From Mycteria americana (lineage: Eukaryota > Chordata > Aves > Ciconiiformes > Ciconiidae): DNA of 64,000 nt. A model generated the notes under the pieces. That model was not told the origin of the DNA. It did not search any database and saw only the letters and a list, made by a program, of their open reading frames with translations. The DNA is taken from the NCBI RefSeq assembly GCF_035582795.1, contig NC_134373.1, positions 12,670,001 to 12,734,000 on the forward strand, in the 5' to 3' direction. Below, in pieces: positions 25,722-37,709 of the stretch. Numbering within the stretch: the stretch's first letter is position 1; every line of letters begins with the position of its first letter. The position numbers were made by a program, and so were the translations under genes.

Positions 25722-26112
25722 AAGATTTTTTCAGTAAAGGGAAGGACTTGCATCAGGGACTCCCATGTACAGGAAAGTAGGAGCAGGCTACAGAGTCAGA
25801 CCCCTCCCTTTACTTCTCATAATATTCAAGCAAGTCTAGGCCAGGTGGAGCACCAAACACCCTAGAGTGCCCTAGAGAGTGATAATTAGGGCAGGCAGGC
25901 AATGTGGGTGCAAGTCCCACTTCTAGGCAGTAATTTCTCTGGCTTTTACTACAAATAGAGCTGTGTAAACAATGGAGTTTGGGGTTCAGTGGCTGAGCAG
26001 AAATATTAAAAAATTACATTTTAAAATAAACAGGAGGACTCTTAAGAAGGTCTGGTCTTGATGAGAAAATGTTTATCATTATTTAACCCTTTCTGAAAAA
26101 TCACCTAAGTTT

Positions 26113-26127
26113 AAAAAAAAAAAAAAA
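26113..26127. repeat. A15 tract
   Basis: Fifteen uninterrupted A residues. Confidence 0.85.
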
Positions 26128-26129
26128 GG

Positions 26130-28910
26130 AAACCACTCTTTCAGAATATTCTGTCCTTCCTTTTTTCTAGACAGAATAGAAAAAAATACATAAGTTCATA
26201 AATTTGAGTTTGTAAGCTTGAATCATCACTGCTGAAAAAGTGTCCATCTCTACATTACAAATGCCCCAAACTAAAATGCTTTTGGAAGTGCAAAGCAGGG
26301 GTTTTTTGATACAGGTATAGCTATATGGATATAATACAAAATATTTCAACCCTTATAGTCAAAACTATTCATCAAATTTGATCCAAATTAATAGTTGGCT
26401 TTGATTGCTCCAAAATTGCATTTGGGGCAAATGAAACTGATTAGGTAAAAAAAATTCATCCAGTTTTTTAGGCAAGTTGTTTGTCTTTCAATAGCTTTAT
26501 TTTCAATACTGCATTCAATGCTGTGTAACAAACATGCTAAGTTTCCAGAAACTGCTTCATTCTTCAAATCTTCCTAAAATCCCATTAGCAGGGTTGGGTC
26601 CTTTTTCCCTATACATATCCCCTGTAATGAATCTAAATAAGAGTCCAAACTCCATCCTTTGTAATGTCTATGTAGGGCTGATGAAAGGCAGTCACACAGC
26701 CAATAGAAGAGATCCTAAGAAAGGAAGAACTCTGCTCATCTTGATCCAAGGAAGAATGCAGAGGGTTACCAAATACATCTTCATTTTTATAAAGCAAAGA
26801 AATCCAGTCTGGAACTGCCAAATGTGAATCCAGGAGCCCTACAATGCCATTTGGAGAGGGTCACTTTTAGAGTAGAGCAGGCCATGGAAGCCACCCATGT
26901 TTGGAGGAAATAAAAACTTTTATTCCAAAGTTAATCCAGGATTTCAGAAATTCTTTTGTATATAAGACATGAAAGAGATCATTGTACAGGATAAGCAAAG
27001 ATAAAATCTTGCAGAAGGGCAAAAAAGGAGGCCTACCACACAAGATTTAGAAGCAGGTCTACTGCTGCATTCATTCATCTGCATGTTCAGGAGTGCACAT
27101 ACGTACACGTGCGATGCACACACTCAGGCATGCTCACTCACTCTCTTCATCTGAACTCTGCTTCATCTCACAATTACTGCCCATAAGTAAAGCAATGTGC
27201 TGCTGATATTGCAAGGCAGGACAGTTGGTCTGTGATCAACCAGCCAGCCAGAAAGAACAACACCACTGGGGATGCACAGTTTTGCGTTTTCCCACATTGA
27301 ATGGGGCATTAACTTCAAAGTCTATGATCCCTTAAATCTTTAACAATAATTAATAGGAGAAAGATGACTAATATTTGTGTTTGCCCTTAAACCTGCTCTT
27401 GGGGGAGAGAATAAAAGCTCAAAGAAAGTGACATTTTGTACAAGCAAAGTCAACAATATTAGTTATTCCTGAATTGATTTGTCTTAACTCCGGTGTTAAT
27501 GCTTTACTTGGCCTTATGCTCCCAAGTGGATTGCATTTAGCACTTCAGTTCCTAGAGCATGAAATATTTCACTGCATAGGTCTCCCTGTGCAAACTAGGG
27601 CAACCTGAGGGCTGCAGCACTATCTGCCAGTTGCTATGGGCTACTGCTGCCCTGAGGAACTGTCACAGCCCAAGGAAAATCAGCTCACACCATCCAGTCC
27701 TGGATCCCAGGCCTTGGGCTTGTGGCCTCCAGAGTGCCCCCAGAGCTGGGGTACAGGACCCTGCAAGGAAACCAACATACCAGGTGGGCTGACACTTTCC
27801 TAGCCCAAGGGAAGACTCACATATATTATCTCTAGGTGTTAGCTTCAACATTGACCTCAGTGAGTCAACATTTCACTTCAGAAGGTTTGTTTTCTTCAGA
27901 CATAAGTAGTGTGATAATTTTTTTTTTCTCCAGTCAAGATCAATGTATCCTTCTCTTCTGACAAGCAAATTTTACAATATGATTTTAAGACGACTCCACG
28001 TTCACATCTTCTCCAAGATGCCACCTCAGGGAAAACTGTTAAAAATTAGAAAGCAGTTCTTTCACACCAGCCAGAGGTCTGATGGGCAAAGCCAGGTTTC
28101 TTCCATCCTGTGTGTAATAGCCATACCAAAAGAGGCTACACAAATAGAGAGAGAGTTCAAAGAGACTACACCAGTAGAAAAGACAAACTCTCCAGTTTTT
28201 CTGTGTTGGCTTTAAACCACCCATGAACAGAAAAGTGGTAAAGTTGACAATTTTTTCCTAAGCTTTCACTGCAGATGCACAGAAAGCCATTTTAAGATGC
28301 CTCCAAGCTCACCAGATCCTGGCATTGCTTTGTGTGTGCCAGTACACTAAGCCAGGTCAGCAAACCCCAAGCACTGCTCAATCCTGAGCCAGAATTTGTT
28401 CAAGTCCTCTGCAGAGACCATGGGGAAGTTGCGTGATATAGGAATACCCTGTGGTAAGAAGATTTTCCCATATCTAGCTCTGCTGAGTGCTCTGCACCAA
28501 CAGCGCAATCTAAAGCCACCCCAAAACAAGGGGAGCCTGGGCCAGAAAGCATGGAGCTAGCAATTGCATTCCATGTTCCCTGTCTCCCATCCAGGCAAAC
28601 TTGCTACCATATTCAAGAGCAGGATGAGCCTCAGGACCCAGAAAACGGCCAGATGGGTAAAGTAGCCCTGGAGTCCGGCCCAAATTTCAAGGATCTGAAT
28701 TTCCTTTGGAATTTTGAAGCCCACAAATTTTTTGTTCTTCTTGCCTTGTTTTAGACTTCACTTTATGCCAGGCTGCCATTTAAAAATTATTTAAATCAAT
28801 GTAGGAAAAGAAAAATGTCATTAGATTGTCTGACCACTTCAGTTTCCTACCAATTAATGATGGAGCAAAACCACGATGGAAAACGAATGTCCTTTATTTC
28901 AGGAGAGCTC
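26130..28910. other. Non-coding stretch, no gene recognised
   Basis: AT-rich at 26130-27500, moderately GC-rich at 27600-27800. Open frames do not exceed 97 codons, and no gene or transposon was recognised. A CA/CG-alternating purine-pyrimidine patch lies at about 27095-27125. Confidence 0.6.
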
Positions 28911-28916
28911 ACTGCA

Positions 28917-28975
28917 AGGGCCTGATCCAAAAGCCACTAAGCTAAATGGGAGTCCTTAGATTAGGTTCTTAACAA
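28917..28975 (+). repeat. Ancient sauropsid repeat remnant
   Basis: AGGGCCTGATCCAAAAGCC followed by AAATGGGAGTC matches the left half of the old dispersed repeat GGGCCTGATCCAAAGCCCATTGAAGTCAATGGGAGTC. It is clear in the first 20 bases and decayed after that. Confidence 0.6.
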
Positions 28976-28979
28976 GTTT

Positions 28980-31650
28980 CAGATGCTCAGTCATTTCCAT
29001 CAGTCATTTGCAGAGATGGGAATGAACTTCAAAGGGTTTGATGTAGAACTGAATTTCCAAGACTTTGGATCTGAACATCCTGGGACTTGTAGGTATGTTT
29101 CCAATCATTTGCAGATGCAGCCTGCAATGAAAGGAAACAGATCCCTAAAGGTTCTGTATTTTGCAGACAGAAAGGTCAAAAAAAGTGTTTTGTTTGCAGG
29201 AGATGGTCAGTTCATTCTCCCACTGATTCTTATCAAACCCTCACACAAGCCAGCTGTGAACCACAAAGACGGGAGCCAACTACTGGAATTTAATGGCTCA
29301 TTCTCCAAAATGTATTGGCTCATAAACATACACTGTGTTCTCATTCAGTGCTAATTTACTTTAACAATAAACTTATTGTGACTTGTATTCCCACTTCAAA
29401 GAGAGTTTTTATGTGGCAAATGGGAGTGGCATAAGTGGGAGTTTTCCTCTGGTGAATGAAACAAAGATACAGTAAGGTGAAGAAAAAGGCTCAGTAATTA
29501 TCCTCCAGAGGGTGTAAGGCTATAAAATAGCAGTGCCTCAAATTATTTGCAGACATGTCCACATTTGAGAGAAATAAAATCTTTCAGAGGATAACACACC
29601 TGTGCCACGGGTAATTGCCCTCGCTTGCAAATTAGAACTGGCCCAACAGATGTTTATTCCACCACACACAGACAGAAAAAGCAGTAGGAAGGCTTTGCCT
29701 CTTTGCAGAAGTGGAAAATTATTAAACCCACCATAAACTGGTACAAATCAGCTTTGCGCGTACCTCTTCCTACAGTGGCTGCTTCAGCACAGAGAGCTGA
29801 TCGTCTCTTGACAGGATAAGCACAGATGTGAGCCAGCCCAGAGGCGGCTCTGGGCTAGGAGGTGGGCGAGATTCAGAGAGAGCAAGAAAGTAAACCTGGA
29901 TTTATGGGAGGGTGCCAACAGCCAGGGCCATTCAGGGAGAGCAGCCTTGAGGTGCACAGGGAAGAGGCAGGCAGGTGGAAGAGGGCTCCAGCATACCTGT
30001 GAGACCCCATCAAGCCCCGGCACAGACCCCTGGCAGCAAAGCTGCTACAGTGATTGCTGAGGGAGGACCAGCCCACCCCAGCATCAGAACAACTTGGACC
30101 CAGCAGCCTGAGCTTAAGACAAACTGGCATTTGGGCATTTTTGAACTAGTGTCCAGGGTTTTCCAGCAGGATTTACAACCCCATCCCAGCATGCCTGGCT
30201 GGGCTAGCCCTGCCACAGCCCCGCAAGACTGCAACACACTGAGGGATGGATCCCTAAAGGCACCAGGGGCCCCACTCCCATTGATTTAGCTCAAAAACAA
30301 CCCCAACGTGAGAATGTGTGCGAGGAGCTGGCTCTACCATCTCCTTTTTCTGTTGTTCTTCTGTCCTTAGCAAAAACATTTTGCTTTCCTTTCTCCTCCT
30401 AAGCAGTCCCACATTCTTTCCATGGCACCACTCGATTCAATTCAACCACCCCTGGAGTACAATGTCTCCGCAACATTATCAAAGACTCTACTCTGGAAGA
30501 GCAACCCAACAGAAGAGCTGTTTGTGGGATGTTGGAAGGGACAAGGTCAGCCTGACTTCCACCCTGTATGTCACAGCTGCCTGGAAAAACACTGCCTAAA
30601 ACAGTTTTTCTTGAAAAAGATCAATATCATTTTGTTCAAACCAAAATGTTTGGGGAAACATGTCGATTATGATAAAACTGTAATGGGGAAAATAGTGCAA
30701 ACATTCCGTTGCAATCATATCATATAGTTAATGCTACAGTAAATATTTACATTGACCCTTCATAGCCATGCATTTCACATTTAATATGACTATTATATTT
30801 AACATTAAATCTAATAGAACAATTTCTAGGGAAATAATCAACATTTCCCTGAATTTGCTTCACATAAGATGCTGAGATTTTCATTTTTCACTTCAGTTAC
30901 AAATGAATTTTAATTTTTAAACACTTAGAATTCCTGCCAGCCAGGAACTTTGGCTCCTCACCACCAACAGTCCAAGGTCAGCGTAGTTCACTGGAATCGC
31001 TGGTACACCTCCAGCCTCTTGCTCCTGTGAGAGTGACTGGGAGATAGTCCACCAAACAGGTTATCATGGGGCAAAGCTGGATGCTTCAGCACAGAGCAGA
31101 CATGCTCAGCACACCAGAAGTGAAAAGTCAAAGACAGCACTACCAGCCAGAGCCTGCTCCTAGCACACCCCTCAGTCTGCCAAATGGCCTCTCATCATGC
31201 ATAGGCAATTGGAGACTTGTGTTTGGCCACAGCAATTTTTTCGCATTTTGTCCTAGTTTGTCAGTCTGTCTCTGAAGACAGATGTTCCTCTCTTCCTATT
31301 GAACAGCCGGTGATCTCCATCTTACATGTGTCACATACATTTACATATGTTATTAAAAACAACCCCATTTTACCCAAGTGCAGCGGGAGATACATCATTC
31401 AAAGCACCATGTTAAATCATAACCTCAGCAGCATGGGCCAGGAGCGTGGTGGCAGCTAGAAAGACACCACCTCTGAAGTGTGTTAGACCTACCATGTATG
31501 ACACACGTTTCATCTGCAATTAATTTGTTGTGCTTGCTCTGCACCTGAAGTGCCTACTTGCAAGCTTGAGCTCTTGAGGTAGGGAGCTTCTTGTTGTGCT
31601 CCACAGCTATACAAATGTGTCATTAGAAAAGTCTGCCTGAAGAAAAGGTT
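28980..31650. other. Non-coding stretch, no gene recognised
   Basis: A 123-codon plus frame at 28983-29354 has no recognised domain. 29800-30270 is a GC-rich patch with frames on both strands. 30600-30920 is AT-rich with nothing recognised. Confidence 0.6.
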
Positions 31651-31655
31651 TCAAA

Positions 31656-31792
31656 TTTTTTTTTTTTGCACAGCTGCCATCTGCCTTTCTTGAATATGGC
31701 ATTCATTTAAGTATATCTATGTGTATATATATAAATAAAGTGTATATATGTCTATATCTATCTATACATATATAAAGTATATATATCCATTG
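31656..31792. repeat. T12 tract and TA-rich simple repeat
   Basis: T12 at 31656-31667. Imperfect TATA/TCTA repeats cover 31711-31792. Confidence 0.8.
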
Positions 31793-32104
31793 TCATTATT
31801 TAGCCCAGCAAAATACTTCTGGGATTTTCTGTCTGTTTCCAGCCTTAGTGGTGGACACACACGTAAAAGTGTTTGATCAGAGGCACTAAAAGCACGTTTA
31901 GAGTAAACACTTGAAGAGTAGTCACTGAAGCCAGCCACATTGTCTTTCCTAAGAGCCCATCACACTTTCTTCCTCTTCCTTGCCCTCTAGGTGACTTCAA
32001 GCAATTAATTTTCTGAAATGCCAAGTGCATTTTCCTCCATCACTCAAACCCACATGCGCTGCCTGGCATAACCAGCCTAATTTTCCCATCAGAAATGCTC
32101 TAAC

Positions 32105-32172
32105 TGACCCTGCCTTGCACATGGAGGTTGGACTAGATGGTCTCAAGAGGTCCCTTCCAGCCTCAACTGTTT
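32105..32172 (+). mobile_element. CR1 LINE remnant, 3' end
   Basis: GGAGGTTGGACTAGATGGTC, then TCAAGAGGTCCCTTCCAGCC and CTCAACTGTTTCC, follow the well-known 3' end of avian/reptilian CR1 elements (GGTTGGACTAGATGACCTCCAGAGGTCCCTTCCAACC…). CR1 is a chicken-repeat non-LTR retrotransposon whose copies are usually 5' truncated. This copy keeps only about 70 bases and lacks the terminal 8-bp microsatellite. It is the only CR1 tail recognised in the window. Confidence 0.88.
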
Positions 32173-32174
32173 CC

Positions 32175-33130
32175 CATCACAACAAAACAAAAAATATGTG
32201 AGAGAAAAATTTGAACAACAAAAATAGTTCCTTCCAAAGGAACAAACTCCATTCTTCCTACTTCATTCACACCCTGCTACTGCACCCTTTTCCAGAATAC
32301 CACCCAATACTTCATACAGTCAAAGCCTGATGCATATCTATCAGCTGGATGCAACTGGGAGTCTTGCCAAAATATTTAGCAGGAGTCTTGCAATATTTGT
32401 CAAGCATCTTACAGCACCAACCCATGAGTCAGGTGAATGTGGGAGAATCTTAACTTGCATTGGTTTAAACCACCCACCGGTAAGCTGTCCCAGTTACTGG
32501 AGGGGGGGAGTGCTTAAAACAGAAGCCCAGTGCACCTGAAAAACCAGAAAATTGGAAGGCGTTTGAGGGGCTTTTACTCTAAAGTCTCATAATTTTTAAG
32601 ACTCTGTTTTGGTGCACCTGAATTTTAGTTTACCAATGGCTGGGCTTGAGAGCATTGATATTATCAACTGAGAATGGTTTTGAACATTATAATGTAAAAT
32701 AAATAGCTTTGCCTTATAACTGTAATGTTTGTATATTGCTTACAGTACACGTTATAAAATATTTCAGCTGGATTAGGAAACCTAGGACTCAAAGTAGGCT
32801 GAAAAAAGATTTAGTTAATTTCCTGGTATTTGCAGGGTAATTTGAGCAGCTTCTTTTCTCCTCTTGCTTCACCAAAGGACTGTGACTATGCTGAGACCCC
32901 ACAAATCTAGTACCCTAGAGGGGATTTCTGACCAAACCACATATATACAATGGTTTGGGGAATCCCAGATCTGCTTTGGCCACACTGAAGGCTGACAACT
33001 GCCTTCCAGATTTTTCCAAATCCTACTTTCTTAGTCTCTAGTGACATTTTATTCAGGAGACGAATGAAAAGCATGCCTTTTGGTTTACCTGTTTTACTGC
33101 ACAAACACCTCTATGCTACCTTTTGAAACA
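32175..33130. other. Non-coding stretch, no gene recognised
   Basis: It contains an imperfect 24-base tandem duplication at 32358-32404 (both copies start GGAGTCTTGC). Nothing else was recognised. Confidence 0.6.
32358..32404. repeat. Imperfect 24-bp tandem duplication
   Basis: GGAGTCTTGCCAAAATATTT is followed after a short remainder by GGAGTCTTGCAATATTTGTC, a diverged second copy. Confidence 0.65.
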
Positions 33131-33136
33131 AGAAGT

Positions 33137-33188
33137 CACCCACAAGGAGTAGGGATGCCAAGGAAGGCATCCCTGCTGCTTGTGGGTG
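33137..33188. repeat. Near-perfect 52-base hairpin
   Basis: Arms at 33137-33159 and 33166-33188 surround the 6-base loop AAGGAA. Of 23 facing positions, 21 are Watson-Crick pairs, one is G.T (33150/33175) and one is a mismatch (33147/33178, G-G). Pairing stops outside the arms, so the lower stem expected of a canonical primary microRNA is missing. It may be an inverted duplication produced by template switching, or a structured RNA element. Confidence 0.93.
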
Positions 33189-33639
33189 CAGTCAGGATGT
33201 CAATTTATCAAGAGAATTTGTCTGCAATGGTCTACGCTGATCATGAAATGATATCGCATGTTATTTTCCTTTCTCTCTGCAATTCCTACTAATCATGACA
33301 ATCTACAAGGAAACAAGGCTTAATACTTATAATGTTATTATCCCAGTTTTTATGTTTTCTTAGAAAGTTAGAAATAATCAAAAGCCCCAAAATAACTGGT
33401 ATTTGAACTAATTCTCCAGCCCAAAAACCACATATGTCCCGTTTTCTGCATTAGCAATGATAGGAGAACCGCGTTAACTTAGAATCACCATTCTAATAAA
33501 GAATTTCCCTAAAAGCATTCACAATCTTTTGCTGCTGAGAACACAGACTGTCTGTTTCTGGCAGAAATGGGTTAATAGTGCTACCCAGCTGACCTGCAGT
33601 CCGTACTGCAGAATTTCTGTGGTTTCTATTCCTCCTTAG

Positions 33640-33689
33640 TGGTCTCGAAAGCTGAGACACCAGAGCATGCAATCAAGGGGCTTTGCAAG
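33640..33689 (+). other. Exon-like segment, 50 bases
   Basis: The segment is bounded by the acceptor TTTCTATTCCTCCTTAG, with a plausible branch point CTGAC at about 33590, and by an ideal donor AAG|GTAAGT. Two frames are open. The protein text is too short to recognise. This is among the best-scoring splice-site pairs in the window by eye. It could be a non-coding RNA exon, a small coding exon, or chance. Confidence 0.22.
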
Positions 33690-33887
33690 GTAAGTAACAG
33701 CTTACCATTGGCAGCTCCAATCCGGGGGGCACAGCCTTCCACAATAAAGAGGCAATGGCTGTATTCAGGTTACCCTGCTGCTGTCTGTGCTCCCATGCGC
33801 TACCACTGTGTTAAGTGCGCTAAGAAGCTATAGCTAATGAGGGTATGTACACCCATGCTCTTTCCTTCAGCTGCAGCATAGAAGTAT

Positions 33888-33990
33888 CCTGAGGTGCCCT
33901 GTGCCTCAGTTTCTCTGTAAATATAACCTGTCTGTAATAGTTCTTCCCTACACCATACTTACAGCTGAAAGGTGCTGAGATAGCAGGAAG
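33888..33990 (+). repeat. MIR-like SINE fragment
   Basis: CCCTGTGCCTCAGTTTCTCTG followed by TAAATATAACC and later CATACTTACAG closely follows MIR text (CTGTGCCTCAGTTTCCCCATCTGTAAAATGGG…). Memory match; boundaries approximate. Confidence 0.55.
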
Positions 33991-33999
33991 TTGGGGTGT

Positions 34000-36900
34000 A
34001 GGAGTACAGCAGTGACATGTTCTACAGCTGATCCAGGAACTCCAGGGTAAAGGTATGAACACCATTGACTGACAGAATTAGCTCATATGTTTAGACCTAA
34101 TGATTAAGACTACAAAAAAAAGTGTCATAGTAATAGAACAATCCCATTTTCTAACACATTTTCTGCTTCCACAGAAAGCTTTATCTAGCATTAATGTCAG
34201 TGATACGAGAAATAGGTGTTCTTTCTGAGAAAGGTCCAGCAGCAAAGGCAAGTTGTGTCTCTGCCATTTAAAAAGACATGCTGTCTGTAGGAGGAAAGAG
34301 GAGAGCTTGTTGTACCATTAGGTGAACATTTATTTGCTGCATCTTTAAACTCTGGCATACTGTAGCAGAAGACACCCCAGCCTACCTGGGGGTCTCGTGT
34401 CAAGTACGCAGCCTCCTAGTTAATGAGTTACTTAATAGCTCATAAAGTGTCCCCTAGGCTCCCCTCAAACTATAACCATTCCCATGCAGCAAACCAAGCA
34501 TTGATCACACTTACAGGTGTTTTTCATATCAAATGTCAGAAAGCAGAAGAAAGGCTGTGCTAAGATCCTATAAATAAACTCTTGATACTTTTTGTTGGGG
34601 GGTGAGGGGGTGAAGATGGGCATCCTGTCTTCATGTTACGGGACAGGACCTTTAGACTGCTCTTTCATTTGGTCACTAAAATGTGGAGAGACAATAAAAC
34701 TGTGTAATCATCCCGTAACACTTCAGCCCAAGCTTTACATCAGAATCCTTCTACTGAGCTAAACCAATACACAGTTTGTATTTTCCTGGATGTTAGGCAC
34801 AGCCATTGGCAGCTCACAGACCGCAGCAGGAGGCAACCACGGCAGAAGCTAAGCTTGGTTTCCTCCGGATCAAAGGGCACAATCCATTGGCACCATAACC
34901 CCAGCTAAAGTGTCTGGATGGACTTTGAAATATGCCAGAAAACGTGAAAGTTTGCAAATTAACTTTTATGTTACATCCCACTCAGCTGGTGTAGCGCGCA
35001 TTAAATGCTACCACGGAGTGTGTCATAGAGCATACTCGATGGAGGACATTTAATGTTAACATCTGTACTTACAGGGTCACTGGCAATAACAAGTGGTTAT
35101 CTAAGTGACTGATGACCCAAGCCTCTAGCACAAAGGTTGTATTTCTTTTGTATTTGTGGTTACGTCCTACTACTAATACATGTTTCTTTCCTCATACACA
35201 AATCCTCACTAAGAAATCTATTAAGACTAGAGTATCTGATCACTAGTAGAATATAGTGCAGTTATGAACTATAAAAAAAAAGAATGAGTAAGAATTTGAA
35301 ACTATCTAGCGTGTACTCTTAGGAAGTTATCATTCTACCCTAAAGGGTTTTATTCCAGGAGAGATTTGGTCTAAAGGAGTATTTCACAGGTAGTGACTTA
35401 TGGATATGCAATGTATGCCTAAGCTAGTATACCAAATAATGAATGAAGTCTTAGCAGGGAATATAGTGCACTTATTGGAAGAAGGTTTTCTAGACAACTG
35501 TGATTTCAACAGTTACATTAGATTTATAAAATAGTTCAAGAGTCAGCATTTCTTCACGGTGCATCCTTGCTATATTTCATACATTCAGCACTGCATGCAA
35601 AGCATACCTCACAAATGATGCATGCTCGTGAGCAAGTAGCTTATATGTAAACATATGTTCTCTGAACACATGCACTATACCTGTGCTCGCAGGCACACAG
35701 TTTGCAGTATTCAATGTTCCTTAACTTTCTGAAGATCTATGGGCTGTTTTAACAAGAGAATTAAATACCCTTTTCAGTAATAATCTCTCCTTCCCCCCAG
35801 CTTTCTGGAGAATTTTGTGGATTTTTAAAATTATATTTGCTGCCAAGCCATAAAATGCACACAGTTAAGGCAGTATTAAGGTGGCTTTTGTCTTCTTCCT
35901 TTGTTTCCACAAGAACAAGCCTCATTGACCCACGAACCTTCAAAGCAGCATTACTCCACCCACGTTAGTATGCATGGCTGTGCTGCTCGAGCTGCAGAGA
36001 AGGCCTCCAGGGCTAGGCATTTCAGTATGATGCCAGCAATGACATCATCCCCCAGTGATCCTTTGCAAGAACCTCATAAGTTTGGATTGGGCTGAGCAGA
36101 TCTGGACGAGTGCCGTGTGTGGTCAGGCAGAGCTTTCCAAGAGCAAGGCAGAATACTGTCCCACCACACGCTCACGGGAGCACAGCATCCCGCGTCTCTG
36201 CAAATGTGGCCCTGGAGCCTGACTGCACCCACCTGGAGAAGCACATGCCTCTGGTACAGCTCACAGGAGCCACTTTTTGCTTCTTCTGCATGGGACTGTT
36301 TTAACACTCACACTTTTAAGTTCCTTTTACCCTCATGGAGACAAGGATTGTCTAGAGGGAACTGGTTACTTACTGACCTCTGATCCCACACCTATAACTG
36401 CCTGTGCTTTATACCCACACCAGCCCAGGCCAAGCTGTGGCTGTGCAGGCCCATGGGAGGCCCTGCTCCCTGTCCTGCGTGGCTGCAGTGTGGAAGGGGT
36501 AACTGAGCTGGAGGAGGTCTGCAGAACCTCACCATGCAGGGTGGCATTTGCCAAGGAAAGAAGCAGGTTGACTTTAAAAGCATCACAATGCATTTAACCA
36601 AGTTGACAGAACAAGAAGAAAGAATAAGAAAACAAACTCAAGGCAAATTGCATTTGATCTGGAAATTATTAATATTTGAGACAATAAAGACAGACCCCCT
36701 GAATACTATTTGCATAGAATCCCTCCTCAGAGCCAAACCACACTTTAAAGGACTTCATCTCGAAAGAGCACTGCCGAATTGAAACAGAACTACTACCATG
36801 ACTAGAGGGTTGTGGTGCCAAAAGATGTCAGATTGAACACGAAACAGAATTTTCATTCTTTTGTGTACTCCATAAATACTAACAACTTGACACCCCATAA

Positions 36901-37650
36901 TGAAAGCAAAATGCACTTAAGCACGGGCAGAAAAACCAAACTAGCCAACCATTCTTCTTTTAGGATTACAACTGGAAATTAGTTGTAGAGGTCAGAGTTT
37001 TCCAGCATCACTGTAGGTTGGGATTAACTCCATGGACATTGTGAGTGCACAAGAGGAGAACGTGGCCTTCTGTGGTGCAAGAGGATTGCAAACACCATGA
37101 AACAGCCACCCCATCCTTCCAGCCCTTTGCTGGATGGAAGCAGCTGCCAAATCCTTAAGTCAGCCAACTGGCCTCAGCCAGTGCTTGGGGCCAACAAGCA
37201 GAGGAGAGGTGTGGCACAGGGCTACAGCACCTAGCTGGCCTGCTGAGGACCCCTCTGGAAGCAGCCTAACACCCACTGTGGCCAAGAGGCACAGCATCAC
37301 CCCCTCGCATCCATCAGATGTACTGACAGAGTTTGCGAGTCACACAACAAAGAAGAAACCTCAGTGGCTGGACAAGAGGTGACAGGGAGAGCACAGCAGC
37401 CAGGATTTGCTGCAACGCATTGCTTTGATTCATAGCAGTTGAGCATTTGCCTACCAATTCTCACGTTGCTCATTTATCTGATAGAAGGATCTGTATGTCT
37501 TTAGGAAAAAAGAAGCAATTGAACCCAATCTCTGATTTAAATGAATCAGAAAAAGATTTTTGTGTTGGTCCCCGTGCCCATCAAAAAAGGTAGGACATTA
37601 TCCTCTAGGCAAGAACTTCCACCCTCCAAGACATGCAACAAAAACGTAGT
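34000..37650. other. Non-coding stretch, no gene recognised
   Basis: Mostly AT-rich to 35900, including a G-rich patch at 34597-34619. A GC-rich patch at 36110-36540 has overlapping frames on both strands (up to 106 codons) without a recognised domain. Confidence 0.6.
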
Positions 37651-37660
37651 ACTAACTGTA

Positions 37661-37697
37661 GGGGGGAAAAAAAGAAAAGGGAAAGGGGTTGGGGGGG
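37661..37697 (+). repeat. Purine-rich tract with G-quadruplex motif
   Basis: G6, an A-rich spacer, then GGGAAAGGGGTTGGGGGGG at 37679-37697. The latter satisfies the four-tract, short-loop G-quadruplex pattern (last tract pair split by a single G). Confidence 0.75.
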
Positions 37698-37709
37698 CAA
37701 GAAGGTAGA

